Origin: Homarus americanus
Taxonomy: Eukaryota; Arthropoda; Malacostraca; Decapoda; Nephropidae
Direction of reading: 5' to 3'
Length of the DNA stretch: 64,000 bases
Assembly: GCF_018991925.1 (NCBI RefSeq)
Contig: NW_024727898.1
Location: forward strand, 12,501 to 76,500
This document shows, one piece after another, positions 1 to 10,436 of this stretch. Below the pieces are notes generated by a model that ran no database searches, was not told the origin of the DNA, and saw only the letters and a program-made list of their open reading frames with translations. The position numbers and the translations under genes are program-made. Position 1 is the stretch's first letter. Every line of letters begins with the position of its first letter.

Positions 1-451
1 GTTGCAGGTGGTGCCCGGGGACGTTGGTAGAGGTGGTGGGGCCCACTACTCGCAGCTGGACACACGAAATGAGAGAGAGAGAGAGAGAGACGTGAAATAG
101 TGTGTTTGTGATATAGACTGACAGGTACACGCACACCCACAACACACACACCCACAAACTCATCAAACCTCAGGGATAAAACTCACTCTCACCGTTCGTC
201 TAGAAGCTGCCTCAACCTTATATTTTAAACGATATCAAAGCCTCAATAATCTTGCCCATTCCGCATTTTAAATAATCGAAGCTCCAATAAATCAATCCTT
301 CTCCTCCTCATCATCCTCCTACTCTTCACCTTCTGCGACCCCGAGGACCTAAAACTTGTTGACGAGCCTGCCAGACACCTCCTCCTCCTCCTCACTAAGC
401 CCATCCGGAAGGCAAGATTACGATGCCTATAGCGATGAGTTCAATATTATA
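1..451. other. Mostly unique flank with (GA)10 and AC-rich patch
   Basis: A perfect (GA)10 sits at 71-90 and an imperfect AC-rich patch at about 125-160. The rest is mixed-composition DNA with CCT/TCC triplets near 300-400. I see no exon-like open frame, splice context or RNA gene. Confidence 0.6.
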
Positions 452-465
452 ACAATAATAATAAC

Positions 466-546
<81 letters not shown>
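452..546. repeat. (AAT)n microsatellite
   Basis: An AAT/ATT trinucleotide tract, perfect from about 466 and slightly interrupted by AAC triplets at its left edge. Open frames across it translate to poly-Ile or poly-Tyr and are artefacts. Confidence 0.97.
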
Positions 547-548
<2 letters not shown>

Positions 549-575
549 GACAACCTAATAACAGCTCTACCACTA

Positions 576-579
<4 letters not shown>

Positions 580-621
<42 letters not shown>

Positions 622-752
622 GGTGAAATATCATACTAGGGTATCTCATTAACTATTCAGTTAACAAGAAATACTTTAGGGGGCCCTGTAGACTCACCAA
701 TAAACGATCCCTATACAGCACCGCACGCACACACACACGCACACACACACAC
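580..752. repeat. AC microsatellites
   Basis: A perfect (CA)n at 580-617 and a second imperfect CA tract with CG interruptions at 724-752. The 618-723 segment between them is unremarkable unique DNA. Confidence 0.95.
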
Positions 753-950
753 GGACGCAAGCATTCCTGAGGCATGTGGTAATGTCTTATCGTCTTTAAT
801 AATTCCCTATAACACCCGGTCCATTTATTATGCACCGGGTCAGGTCCACTACACTGGTCCAGCGAGGGTTTGTTCTGCTCGTCGTTGTATGGTAAACACC
901 GTGTTAGGTCTTGGTAAGCTCACGGCAACATTAGCCTCCCTCCCCGTTAT
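753..950. other. Unique spacer, nothing recognised
   Basis: Mixed-composition DNA with no repeat structure, long open frame or RNA signature that I can recognise. Confidence 0.5.
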
Positions 951-1063
951 TTAACCTAATTTAACTTAATTTAACCAAATCTATTCTAATTTAACCTAAT
1001 CGAATCTGCTCTTAACTTGACCTGATCTACTTTAGCCAATCCTAACCTAACCTAACTTAACCC
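951..1063 (-). repeat. Degenerate TTAGG-type (CCTAA) array
   Basis: Repeated TTAACCTAAT/CCTAACCTAA pentamer-like units with many substitutions. The orientation puts CCTAA on the plus strand. This fits an old interstitial copy of the arthropod telomere repeat, heavily decayed. Confidence 0.7.
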
Positions 1064-1155
1064 CTCAAGGTAAGCGGAACGATGTTTAATTTAACCACCC
1101 GGTGAAATCGAACTAGGGATGTCTAAACTCCAAATAATCCCCATTTGATTACTTA

Positions 1156-1205
1156 ATCCTATCCTATCCTATCCTATCCTATCCTATCCTATCCTATCCT
1201 ATCCT
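1156..1205. repeat. Perfect (ATCCT)10 pentanucleotide
   Basis: Ten uninterrupted ATCCT pentamers (50 bp). The complement, AGGAT, is one substitution from the TTAGG pentamer class. The lack of decay contrasts with the degenerate TTAGG-like array 100 bp upstream. Confidence 0.97.
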
Positions 1206-1400
1206 CAAATTCCACCTTTACAGCTGAATGAATTATTTTTGTGAATTCTTATTAACATTTGCCTGCTGTATTTTTCCTGTTACACATTTTGGGGTTAAAA
1301 GTTTCTCCCGTGTTGGCTTACAGTATTGACTTCCTCACTACTCACGGGAGGACTTTACCTGACGCGTGATGAATGTTGGTCTATGGTCGTTCTTCACCTG

Positions 1401-1562
1401 GGAGAGAGGGGGGGGGGTGAAAGGAAGAAGGGAAGGGAGGAAGGTATGGGAGATGGAAGGAAGGAAGGGGGAGGTAGAGGAGGAAAGAGGTGGAGAGGAG
1501 GGAGGGGGGAAGAAGGGAAGGGAAGGGTGGAGGAGATAGGACACACACACACACACACACAC
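1401..1562. repeat. Polypurine tract ending in (AC)n
   Basis: A G/A-only stretch with GGAAGG and GGGAGG motifs runs to 1540 and abuts a perfect (AC)11 at 1541-1562. Long purine strands are candidates for triplex (H-DNA). Frames here give Gly/Arg/Glu low complexity. Confidence 0.9.
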
Positions 1563-1681
1563 AGTTGTCAGGTGGGTGTCAGGCGTGCCAGAGTGTCAGC
1601 CACGATGACACTTAATATCCTCGACGCTGGTGGTCAAACAGGGAAGCAGATCCTCAGAGACTCCAAGATAAATTTATATGA

Positions 1682-1745
1682 CTCACCTGAAGATTAGGTA
1701 CCCAAGCTTAATTCACCTGAAGATTAAACACCCTAATGCTAAGTT
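1682..1745 (+). repeat. Tandem pair of dispersed CACCTGAAGATTA motif
   Basis: Two adjacent ~30 bp copies, each starting TCACCTGAAGATTA and followed by ACCC and a GCTTA/GCTAA end. The same motif occurs at 13674 (minus), 32421, 36551, 51712, 62918 and 63907-63968. It is a dispersed repeat family of unknown origin. Confidence 0.65.
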
Positions 1746-2149
1746 ATGCTTCTAGGGAAAGTTTTCTTATCACACTTCCAGTTAACGATTAAAACAGTTA
1801 ACTGGGAGACCTCAGGAGACAGTGGGGTGGAGGCGGCCCCAGTAGCGCCCCGCCCGGCCCCACATAACACAGTCTTTCCCTCCATTTTTCACTCTCCACA
1901 ATCTCGACCCCCAAGAGACAGGCACCCACCCAGGGCCACTAGTGCCTCACACCCCCGGCACCCTCCCAGAACCCCCATTCCCTGCCTCTGAGGTCCTGGC
2001 TGGCTTGGCACCCCAGAAAAAATCCTCGTCCAGTAGATACCTCAGCCGGGCCTCTACCTCTTCCCGGACTTCCTGGGACCTCCTCATACATGACTGACTG
2101 GGCTATGTACACTCTAGTCCACATCAACACAACACACTTTCCACCACTA
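1746..2149. other. C-rich mixed spacer
   Basis: Moderately GC-rich DNA with CCCCG/CACCC patches. Open frames are short, Pro/His rich and match no protein family I know. Confidence 0.45.
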
Positions 2150-2425
2150 CCATCCACCCACAACTACTGCACCTCCTCAACCAGACCTCAACCCTCCTCC
2201 TTCCATCCCACACATCCCCAGCCAGACGTCAACCCTCTTCCACCCCACATATCCCCAACCAGACCTCAACCCTCCCCTCCTTCCATCCCACACATCCCCA
2301 GCCAGACGTCAACCCTCCATCCCAAACATCCCCAGCCAGACCTCAACCTCCCTCCGTCCACCCCACACCTCAATCAACATCTCTCATCCATTCCACCTCC
2401 CCCTCTTTCCTCCTCCTCCTCATGA
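2150..2425. repeat. C-rich minisatellite
   Basis: Diverged tandem units of about 35-50 bp share ATCCCCAGCCAGACGTCAAC or its CCAACCAGACCTC variant, in a CCACC/CCTCC background. The array ends in (TCC)n at about 2408-2420. Confidence 0.75.
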
Positions 2426-3039
2426 GATATACGCATACCCATAATTCGCCGGAGAGTGAAAGCTGGCGATATTTCTCATGACAGTTCCCATAAATTGTTG
2501 ATAACAGCCATGAGTCATGACACCCCCCGAGACCCTGACAGCTACATCCGCCACTCTCCCATGCATACCAGAACCTCCCATGGCCGCTGTCTCCATGCTT
2601 ACCTCAGTCCTTCTTATGAACCCTGTCTCCCACCTGTCTCTCCCATGCTATCCTCAGTCCTTCCTACTGTCTCTCACCTATGTCTCCCATGGCCGCTGTA
2701 ATATCTCTCCTTCGTGATAAGGTTTTATAAAATATCTCTTCCCCTTTAGAGTGAGTCTCTACCAGTCGCTCCTTTATTAGAGATGCTACAACGAAATCTC
2801 TCCACAAACAACGAGACTTTAACGAGATTGTACAACGAAGTCTCCTAAAGTAACGAAACTGTGCAACGACGAGACCATTCAGGAGACACATCAACGAAGA
2901 AGTATCTCTCTTTGCAAATGGACTTGTGTAATGCCCATCTCTCCATAACACCGCCACTATCTCTGTGGATCTCAGTCTCTCGCCGCTGAGACAGTCCAAA
3001 CTTTACGAGATTATTAAAATTATGATTACCAAGCGTGGA
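2426..3039. other. Diverged internally repetitive spacer
   Basis: 2560-2700 repeats CTCCCATG/CTGTCTCCCA words. 2760-2930 repeats ACAACGAAGTCTC-like words in both orientations. No gene recognised; short frames look like repeat by-products. Confidence 0.4.
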
Positions 3040-3260
3040 TTCCCGAAGCTTCGCACTTTAAAAATTTTCCTCATAACTGGAGATGTGAGAACGCATCTAA
3101 ACGGCTCATTTTACCTCCCACATAGAGAGAGATTTGGGCTGTTAAAATGGCGGCGAAATTATGTTGAGACGCTACCACCAACTACTTCAGGCTCTCTTAG
3201 GAAAGGAAATAGCGTTCAAAATGGCGTCGTATCTATGCTGAAACTCGACCCATAAATTGA
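3040..3260 (+). repeat. Dispersed repeat, GATGTGAGAACGC family (copy A)
   Basis: Carries GATGTGAGAACGCATCTAAA near 3082 and AAAATGGCGGCGAAATTATG near 3145. Similar words recur at 13863-13945, at 44465-44495 (minus) and near 44374 (minus). The spread of partial matches suggests an old interspersed repeat, not a gene. Confidence 0.5.
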
Positions 3261-3650
3261 TACACTCGCTTGAATGAAATAGGGGAGGGGGGGTGATATG
3301 ATCCTATTACTATAAACATGAAGTTAAATATGGCGTGAAACTGAGACACAACCTGAATTAAACACGTTCTTGTATTTTCAATTATGTGGAGAGAAAACAA
3401 AATCCTAAGATGTTTGACAATATTGAAGGTTAATCTGGTAATCTTAACAATCCACTTAACTTAAAGAGTCTCTGAGATTTCCAGTTAGAGGTCAAGTCTC
3501 TTCTTAAATTTTGCCACCATTTTTTATTGCATTTTCGTGTCTTATCTTAAGTTAATCACAATGAAGTGACCTTATTTAACTACGGAGAATAATAATATCA
3601 AAGGAATTTATCAGAATATGGAGAAATAAATTGTATATTAAAAATTGTTT
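3261..3650. other. AT-rich unique spacer
   Basis: AT-rich sequence without recognisable repeat or coding structure apart from a short poly-G run near 3285. Confidence 0.5.
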
Positions 3651-3757
3651 AGCGAAATTTAAACACCAATTGCTTCCACTTCAATACATAAGGCAAATTT
3701 GGCGACGTAAAATAGCACTAACTGCTTCCACTTCAGCACAAGAGTCATAGGAATTTT
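3651..3757 (+). repeat. 51-bp direct duplication
   Basis: GCTTCCACTTCA occurs at about 3672 and again 51 bp later at about 3723. Both are preceded by GCGA(A/C)..TTTAA/TAAAATAGC words. A GGCG...AAAAGCACTAACT stretch near 53098 resembles the second unit, so this may belong to an old dispersed family. Confidence 0.5.
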
Positions 3758-3884
3758 GATGCGAAATTAGACGAGAACACGTACATCACAAGAATCGCCA
3801 ATAACATAAATACCATTCTATTGAAAATCATCGGTAATGGTGTCTGGCATCTTTTATATCTGACAACACTTGCTCACTTGTCTT

Positions 3885-4055
3885 TCTCTTCCAACGCCAA
3901 TAATTCCACGCACACTGCCAGCAACGAACGCCACAATGTCTAATCAACGCCACAACGCTCCTCCTAACGCCACCAAAAACGCCACAACGCCCCTCCCAAC
4001 ACCATAAACAACACCACGACGCCACTATGACTCCCACAACGCCACAAGACCATCA
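3885..4055. repeat. ACGCCAC-rich diverged tandem repeat
   Basis: Repeated AACGCCACAACGC words with variable spacing of roughly 20 bp. A minus-strand frame gives Gly/Trp/Cys-rich translation that has no family resemblance. Confidence 0.6.
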
Positions 4056-4637
4056 GCAAGTCACGTGTCCCAAGGAGTGAGAAGGCTCGGGCGTATCTCC
4101 AAATTGTGTCAAATATTCAAAACATTTCTTTCTTTTGCATTATTTCTGGACAACCAACTAAAATATGGTGAGGAGGAGAAAGAAGAAGAAGTAGAATAAC
4201 AAACAAACAAGAAAATGTGAAGGAGGAGGGGTAATGGGGCTTTGCTTTCTGTTTATGTCTGTCTGTTTTACCCTTTTGTTTGTTTGTTTGTGTTTGTTTT
4301 CTTACCTGTCTGTCTGTGTTTGTGTTTTACTAGTTGTGTGTTTATTTGTGGCAATGTATATATGTGTGTGGTTATCTGTTTCTGTCATACACCCATTTAC
4401 CTAACCACACCCCTTCCCATCCATTTATTCAACAATTTCCTTCCCATCCACCTCTCCCATCCACCAACGCTATCCACTGACCTACTACTATCTACTTACT
4501 ATAAATAAAATAGTGACTCGTGCAGTTGTTTTGAGAACCGTCTCCATGGTAACGAGAGAGTGAAGGATAGTTGGTTTCTTTATTTTTCATCTGATTTTTA
4601 AAATTATTCATTGATTTTTGTTTTGAGTTACGGTTCT
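4056..4637. other. TGTT/TGTC-rich low complexity spacer
   Basis: 4240-4400 is rich in TGTTTGTTTG and CTGTCTGTCTG words. Flanks are mixed. Frames give Phe/Val/Cys-rich hydrophobic strings caused by the repeat composition, not a plausible membrane protein. Confidence 0.55.
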
Positions 4638-4826
4638 TCTCACTACTACTACTACTACTACTACTACTATTACGATTTACTGCTACTACCACTATTACTA
4701 CTACTACCATAGCTGTTATTATTACTATCGTGTTAATACTACTACTACTACTACTAACACCACTATCACTATACGTACTGCTATCACTACCAATGCTACT
4801 ATTACTACTATACTACTACTACTAAA
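4638..4826. repeat. (ACT)n trinucleotide cluster
   Basis: Repeated ACT triplets with ATT and ACC interruptions in several blocks (4639-4670, 4735-4756, 4808-4823). Confidence 0.9.
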
Positions 4827-4854
4827 TTAACACACTCATTCCCCTCTTTCTCAC

Positions 4855-4971
<117 letters not shown>

Positions 4972-5089
4972 AGGGACAACTAGGGATAATGACGGTCAGT
5001 TACACACTGATGGATGGTGACCGAGAGAAAAAATCCATATACTAACATCACACGACCATACATTCTCTTACTTTCTTTCTCTCACTCCT

Positions 5090-5495
5090 CCTCCCTCTTC
5101 TTCTACCTCCCTTTCCCCTTAAGCTTCATATTAGAGGCCTGCCTTTCCACCCGGCTGACCAATCCTCGCACACAACTTCCCAGTCCTCCTTCCCTCACTG
5201 CCGCACCTCTCAACCACCTACTATCTATCTTATCTCCCCCTCCTTCCCCCCTCCTCCAATCTTTTGTGGGGACCAACCCAAGGGGGCACAGGAACCTCAA
5301 AGAAGGAGAGGAAGGAGAGGGGAGGGAGGGGGGAGGAGGAAGGAGGGAGGGGCAGGAGGAAGTAGGGAGGTGTAAGGAAAAGGAAAGATATAGGAGAAAA
5401 AGAGAGGGGGAGAGAGAAGGAGGAGAAAGGTAGAGAAGAGAAATGAAGGGAAAAGGAAGGGGAGGGGAAGGGGAGAGAGTGAAAGAGAGAGGTTT
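5090..5495. repeat. Pyrimidine tract followed by polypurine tract
   Basis: 5090-5270 is C/T rich; 5281-5495 is almost pure A/G (GGAGG, GGAAGG, AGAGAGG). The switch in strand bias gives two loosely complementary halves that could fold back. Confidence 0.8.
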
Positions 5496-5515
5496 AGTGT
5501 TTTAAAGTACAGATT

Positions 5516-5595
5516 GAGGTATAAGGTAAAAAAGTCAGGTATAAGGTAAAAAAGTTAGGTATAAGGTAAAAAAGTCAGGTATAAGGTACAAGTGT
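5516..5595. repeat. 20-bp tandem repeat x ~4
   Basis: Unit AGGTATAAGGTAAAAAAGTC in three nearly identical copies plus a diverging fourth. Confidence 0.93.
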
Positions 5596-5814
5596 AAACA
5601 TAAAGTAGAGATATCATATAAGCGGTGTTAGATTGAGAAAGTACAGGTATATAATAACAGTAGAGTATTTCCCACAGAGCTACATTGATTACATGAGAGA
5701 GGTGGTGAAATCTTACTGGGTCACACACTGTCTACTCAGGCAGGTAATTCAACACAGGTAAGTCACATAGCCAACCACAGGCAATTTGACACCTAAATGC
5801 ACACGTATGCGGGT

Positions 5815-5870
5815 CTCATTGCCGTTGATTGGTGTAAGTTCATAATGACGTCAGCTTGTATCCATCCTTG
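5815..5870 (-). promoter_or_regulatory. CRE plus CCAAT cassette (promoter-like)
   Basis: Read on the minus strand: GATACAAGCTGACGTCATT, then about 13 bp, then ACCAATCAACGG. TGACGTCA (5846-5853) is a perfect palindromic CREB/ATF site and CCAATCA an NF-Y-type box. The same order recurs in the 25.7-26.0 kb cluster, so this may be a repeat carrying promoter motifs. No gene start is visible next to it. Confidence 0.45.
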
Positions 5871-5884
5871 TATACTAGGTTGTT

Positions 5885-6008
5885 GGTTAGGTTAGGTTAG
5901 GTTAGTTAGGTTAGGTTAGCTTGGTTGCTGTTGCTGTTAGGGTTAGGTTAGGTTACTTTGCTGCTTGTGTTGCTAGTTTAAGTTAAGAGGTTAGGTTAGG
6001 TTAGGTTA
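5885..6008 (+). repeat. Interstitial TTAGG arrays
   Basis: Short GGTTAGGTTAGG blocks at 5885-5922, 5940-5956 and 5989-6008, with AG-for-GG decay between. G-strand on plus. This is the arthropod telomeric pentamer in an internal position. Confidence 0.85.
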
Positions 6009-6400
6009 CCACAGTTCGTAGAGGGCACCACGTTGGAGAAAGACCAATCAGCGAACGCCATGCTCAAACGCCTGGCCTATCTAGTACCTCACTTCCCATT
6101 CCCACACAACCCCACCCTCCCACCCCTCCAACTCCCACCTCCCACCTCCCACCCCCCTCACACACACATGTACTATGACATACGAAGACAAACACACCCA
6201 GTCGACCATTCAATCAGCACAGAACTCGAACAAAAAGACCTGAGCCATTTCCACCCATGCCTTTCACATGCAATCTTGTGGCTCAATCGTGGCCATTTGT
6301 CTAAGCCCGGAGCATTCATTCAGAGTACAATATTGGCCCAATTTGACGGGGCCATCGCGAAAGTAATCAGCCGCAAATTGGAATAATCTTTCAAGTTCTC
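6009..6400. other. Unique segment with CCAAT box and C-rich patch
   Basis: ACCAATCAGCGAACGCC at about 6045 resembles the CCAAT part of the cassette family. 6095-6165 is C/A rich low complexity. 6180-6390 has more balanced composition and an open frame ending at 6386, but I recognise no domain. Confidence 0.4.
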
Positions 6401-6895
6401 ACGCTGGGGAGGGAGAGGAAGGGAGAGAGAGGGTAGGGAGGAGAGGTAGAAGCTAAGACGCCGATAGCTTTTCGAGTGGATGAGGAAGGGAGATGGGATG
6501 GAGGGAGGAGAAGGGTGAAAGAAGGAGAGGGGTGAAGGAGAGTAGGGGGGTGAAGAAACAGGAGGGGTGAGAGAGAGAGGGTGAGAAGGGAGGAAGAGCG
6601 AAGAGGGGATGAGGGAGGAGGAGCGGGAAGAGGGATGGGGGAGGAGGAGAGGGAAGAGAAGGAGAGAGGGGGGAAACTAAGAAGGAAGGAATATGAGAGG
6701 AAAGGATAATGAAGGAAGCAAAAGAATGAGAGAAGGAGGAAGAAGAGAGAACGGAAGAGATTGCAGAGAGAGGGAGGAGGATAAGGGGAATAGTAATAGA
6801 GGAGAAGAATCGCTGGAACAATGGAACCAAAAAGAGAGAAAAAAATAAGAATGGGATAACGAACAGAAATAAAAGAAGAGGGATTAAGAACAGCA

Positions 6896-6929
<34 letters not shown>
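6401..6929. repeat. Polypurine tract with terminal (GA)n
   Basis: About 450 bp of A/G-biased DNA (GGAGG, GAAGG, GAGAGG words) with few pyrimidines, closing with a perfect (AG)n at 6899-6929. Both minus-strand frames are Ser/Leu/Pro low complexity and not genes. Confidence 0.9.
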
Positions 6930-6930
<1 letters not shown>

Positions 6931-6976
6931 GGAATGGAATAAATAAAATCGAACGGAAAAATAAATTACAATAATA

Positions 6977-7021
6977 ACACACAACACACACACACACACA
7001 CAACACACACACACAAACACA

Positions 7022-7065
<44 letters not shown>
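6977..7065. repeat. (AC)n microsatellite, interrupted
   Basis: AC repeats with AACA and AAACAC interruptions on the left, then a perfect run to 7065. Confidence 0.97.
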
Positions 7066-7066
<1 letters not shown>

Positions 7067-7648
7067 CCAAAGCTATATATTTATTATGACAATTGTTCGC
7101 TGTAACCGTCATCATTGTGGCTGAATAAACATAACCATCAATAATTTTTTGTGTTTGTTTCTGTTGTTTTTGTTTGACTGACTTTGTTTTTGTTTGTTAA
7201 TGTTTGTTTGTTTGTTTGTCTATCTATGTGTTTGTTAGTTTTGTCTATTTGCTTGTTTAATATTTACTTGCTTAATTGTTCGTTATTTATGTTTTTATTT
7301 TAAATCAAAACACCAAAAACTGGATAAAACCCTAAAAAAAACACACCAAGAAAACACCATAACATATAATCCCATCAAAAAAAAACAGAAGTAAAAATAA
7401 TAGCCATAAAAACACAAACATCAAACAAATACACAAATAACAATAAACAAAAAAATAATCCATATATATTCAAACTTAAATAAAAAAATAAAACCGAAAG
7501 AATAAAATCCTATACATTATTTTCTCTGATTTTTTTCCTAGAATATTTTTCGACTATTCACCTCTTCCCTCCCCCTTCCCCGATAGCAGTTGAATTTTTG
7601 GCGTTAAATAGCATTTTTATATTCTATTTGTATGTGCTGATACTGAGA
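7066..7648. other. AT-rich low-complexity spacer
   Basis: TGTTTGTTTG words at 7140-7270 are followed by AAAACAC/AAATAA-rich DNA to 7500. No coding or RNA features recognised. Confidence 0.6.
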
Positions 7649-7650
7649 AT

Positions 7651-7850
7651 GGTGGGGGTGGCGGAGGGGTGGAGGGGTGGGGAAGGGGTGGGGGAGGGGT
7701 GGGGGGAGGGGTGGGGGAAGATTGGGTGTTAAAAGGTGGGCTGAGAGAGTTGTGGACTGGGAGGTTGGGACGGGGGAGGGAGGGGAGGAGGAGTAAGGGG
7801 TGGTTGAGAGGGAGGGACTGTAAGGGAGAGATTTGGGATAATAATGAGGG
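7651..7850 (+). repeat. G-run block with G-quadruplex potential
   Basis: 7651-7720 holds more than ten runs of four or more G separated by T, TG or A. That fits the standard four-run G-quadruplex pattern several times over. 7740-7850 continues G-rich. Spaced by GGGGTGG units, it is also a minisatellite. Confidence 0.85.
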
Positions 7851-8014
7851 AAGGATACCGCATGGAGTTCCTTCACCGCCAACTTTTTCCATCACCCTCC
7901 TATAACACACACCTCCTTCGTCACCCCTCCTCCAACACACCAACCTCCCTCCAAGACAAACCTTCAAACATCAACACTGTTTTCCTCTTGAAGTAGTCGC
8001 TCCGTACAAAGACT

Positions 8015-8430
8015 ACCACCACTACCACCACCACCACCACCCCTTCCCTTCCATACCTCCTCTTCCCTCCTCTTCCATACCTCCCCCTCTTCCCTCCTCT
8101 TCCATACCTCCTCTTCCCTTCCAACTCTTCCATACCCTCCTGATTCCCCTCCATACCTCTCTCTTCCCACTCCTTCCATACCTCGCCTCCCTCTTCCATA
8201 CCTCCCCTCTCTTCCCCTCCTCTTCCATACCTCCCCTCTCTTCCCCTCCCTTCCATACCCCCCCCTCTTCCAACCCTCCCTCCCCCTTCCCCCCCTCTTC
8301 CCCTCCTCTCCATACCCCCCCTCCCCTCCTCTTCCATACCTCCTCTTCCTCCTCTCCCTCTTTCCCCTTCCATACCTCTCCCTCCTCTTCCATACCTCCC
8401 CTCTCTTTTCCCTCCTCCTCCCATACACCT
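8015..8430. repeat. Pyrimidine minisatellite (TTCCATACCTCC)
   Basis: Many units of CTCTTCCATACCTCC with variable CCCTC fillers, preceded by a short (CCA)n at 8019-8042. Three minus-strand frames are open because the complement lacks stop codons; they give Gly/Arg/Glu low complexity. Confidence 0.92.
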
Positions 8431-8618
8431 CCTTTCAGGGCCGGGGATGAGTGTCAGTTCACACAACCACACAATGCACCTTTGTCTCACGCCCCACGAG
8501 GGAGGAAGGAGAGAAGCCTTACATCTACAGTATATACCAACATTACCACGAGGGGGACAATCAATCTGGCTGGTGGTTCCGATACGTCACCGAGACACCC
8601 CCCACGTACGAGGCCCCT
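8431..8618. other. Unique spacer
   Basis: Balanced composition with several CpG dinucleotides. No recognised gene or repeat family. Confidence 0.4.
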
Positions 8619-8826
8619 GGATGAATCCTTAAGACCGAACCCTGGAGTGAAATCTTAAAATCGAACCCTGAGTGGATCCTTAAAATTGAATCCTTAAAAG
8701 TAAATCTTAAATGAATCCTCAATCGAACCCTCGAGTGGATTCTTAAAAAACGAAGCCGTGAGTTAATACCTTAAAACCGAACCCAAAGTGAATCCCTAAA
8801 TCCAAACCCTGAAAGAACCCTCAACA
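8619..8826. repeat. ~25-bp diverged tandem repeat x ~8
   Basis: Units approximate GAATCCTTAAAACCGAACCC plus a TGAGT linker. Copies differ by substitutions and small indels, indicating age. Confidence 0.8.
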
Positions 8827-8947
8827 CCCACCCCTTAATTAACTCCAGAGAGAGAGACAGACAGACAGAGATATACCTTTGAAACAAAATAGAACTGTTC
8901 ACCTTATCAACAACAACAGAATCACATCTCCTGTATTCCCTATAACC

Positions 8948-8986
8948 GAGGTTAGGTTAGGTTAGTTGGGTTAGGTTAGGTTACAG
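8948..8986 (+). repeat. Interstitial TTAGG array
   Basis: Seven or so GGTTA pentamers with one GTTGG variant. Confidence 0.85.
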
Positions 8987-8999
8987 TACTTTTCTACCT

Positions 9000-9085
9000 G
9001 TACTTTACCTGTTCCTGTACTTCTACCTGTCTCTGTTGTTTGTGAATTAGTAAAGTGAAATGGAATTAATAATCTACACCTGTAC
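9000..9085 (+). repeat. Dispersed ACCTGT...GAATTAATAA repeat (copy 1)
   Basis: ACCTGTCTCTGTTGTTTGTG followed by GAATTAG and GGAATTAATAA. It aligns with 61972-62035, where the order ACCTGT, TTGTTTCTGAATTAATGAAA, GAATTAATAAAG is kept. Possibly the A/T-rich 3' tail of a retroposon. Confidence 0.5.
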
Positions 9086-9164
9086 ATTCGCTCTTTAATT
9101 AAGTCACTAAACTAAATGAATTAATTATTACTACACGAATCTGCACTAGCAAAGGGTAGTGGCT

Positions 9165-9600
9165 AGACACGTGGGAGAGGTGAGACACGTGAGAGGTGAG
9201 ACACGTGAGAGAGATGAGACACGTGAGAGAGGTGAGACATGGGAGGGTGAGACACGTGGAGAGGTAAGACACGTGAGAGAGGTAAGACACGTGGGAGAGG
9301 TGAGACACGTGAGAGAGGTGAGACACGTGAGAGAGGTGAGAGACATGGGAGTGGTGAGATACATGGGAGAGGGTAAGACACGTGGAGAGGTAAGACACGT
9401 GGGAGAGGTAAGACACGTGAGAGAGGTGAGACACGAGAGAGATGAGACACGTGGAGTGGTGAGATACATGGAGAGGTAAGACACGGGAGAGGTGAGACAC
9501 GTGAGAGTGAGAGATACATGGAGAGGTGAGACACGTGGGAGAGGTAAGACACGTGGGAGAGGTGAGACACGTGGGAGTGAGAGACACGTGAGAGAGGAGA
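9165..9600. repeat. Minisatellite carrying ~18 CACGTG E-boxes
   Basis: Units of roughly 15-20 bp with core GGTGAGACACGTGAGAGA. I count about 18 intact CACGTG palindromes; other units have lost it (ACATGG, ACACGAG, ACACGGG). CACGTG is the class of site bound by bHLH proteins such as Myc/Max and USF. Function is not shown. Frames translate to Thr/Arg/Glu repeats and are spurious. Confidence 0.93.
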
Positions 9601-9602
9601 CA

Positions 9603-9605
<3 letters not shown>

Positions 9606-9643
<38 letters not shown>
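9606..9643. repeat. (GA)n microsatellite
   Basis: Perfect AG dinucleotide tract directly after the CACGTG array. Confidence 0.97.
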
Positions 9644-9645
<2 letters not shown>

Positions 9646-9789
9646 CAGGGGCTCATCAGCGACGCATCTCATTAATTCCAGGTCACAAGTGGTCTGACTG
9701 GACACTGGTGGACTATGGCCACTCAGGACACACCAGCCACTGTGTCAACACCACTAGTCCAGAGTACTGTCCACCCTCCTGCCTCCCTC
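9644..9789. other. Unique spacer
   Basis: Short balanced stretch between the (GA)n tract and a CCA-rich array; nothing recognised. Confidence 0.4.
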
Positions 9790-10060
9790 TGCAGCCACCA
9801 CACTCCTACCACCACTGCACACTCCCACTACCAGTCTACCACCACCAACCGGCCAACCACCACTGCACACTCCCACTACCAGTCTACCAAACTACCGGCC
9901 AACCACCACTACCACCACTGCAAAATCCTACTACTACCACCATCCACAACCACACACTCCTACCCCATCGCACACTCCTACCACCAACTACCACCATACA
10001 CTCCTACTATCATCACCACAATCAACCACCACCATCCACAACCAGCACCAGCATTACCCC
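9790..10060. repeat. CCA-rich tandem repeat, 48-bp duplication inside
   Basis: ACCACTGCACACTCCCACTA occurs at about 9811 and again 48 bp later; a third partial copy lies near 9905. The rest is CCACCA/CTACCA low complexity. Open frames give Thr/Pro/His or Tyr/His strings. Confidence 0.85.
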
Positions 10061-10274
10061 TTAGCCTGACCAGCAGGAGGGAAGTGTGTTCAGTGTGGCG
10101 GCAGCGGCGGTGGGTTCTTGCTCAGTCATAAGTGTGTTGGTCTCCCAGCTTTTGCCTTCCTTAACTCCTTCACTGCCCCGCGTTACTCCTCGCTCTTCAA
10201 GTCAGATTCTCAAAAATTCTTCTGCTATCGTTTTTCCTCTACCTACAGAAAATAGAGAGACCACATCATGTATA
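10061..10274. other. Unique spacer before MITE
   Basis: Contains GGCGGCAGCGGCGG near 10098. A short frame covers it without a recognisable domain. Confidence 0.4.
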
Positions 10275-10436
10275 CAGTCACTCAAAAAAACTATCTGTAC
10301 TCCGGGTGATCGATGAATTTCAGAATGAACACTACGTCTCCTGTTGTCTCGGTAAGGTTGTCAAAATCCTTCGTCCGTTGTGTCATAATGTCTCAACCTA
10401 ATTTTGTATAGATAGTTTTTTTTTTTTGAGTGACTA
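10275..10436 (+). mobile_element. Tc1/mariner-like MITE, copy A
   Basis: A 162 bp non-autonomous element. The left end starts CAGTCACTCAAAAAAACTAT; the right end is its inverted match TAGTCACTC-(A)12-CTATC. TA dinucleotides flank both ends (10273-10274, 10437-10438), as expected for Tc1/mariner target duplication. There is no transposase frame. The middle (10356-10386) is identical over 31 nt to the inverted copy at 13490-13520. That a second copy has matching ends and length makes chance unlikely. Confidence 0.85.
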
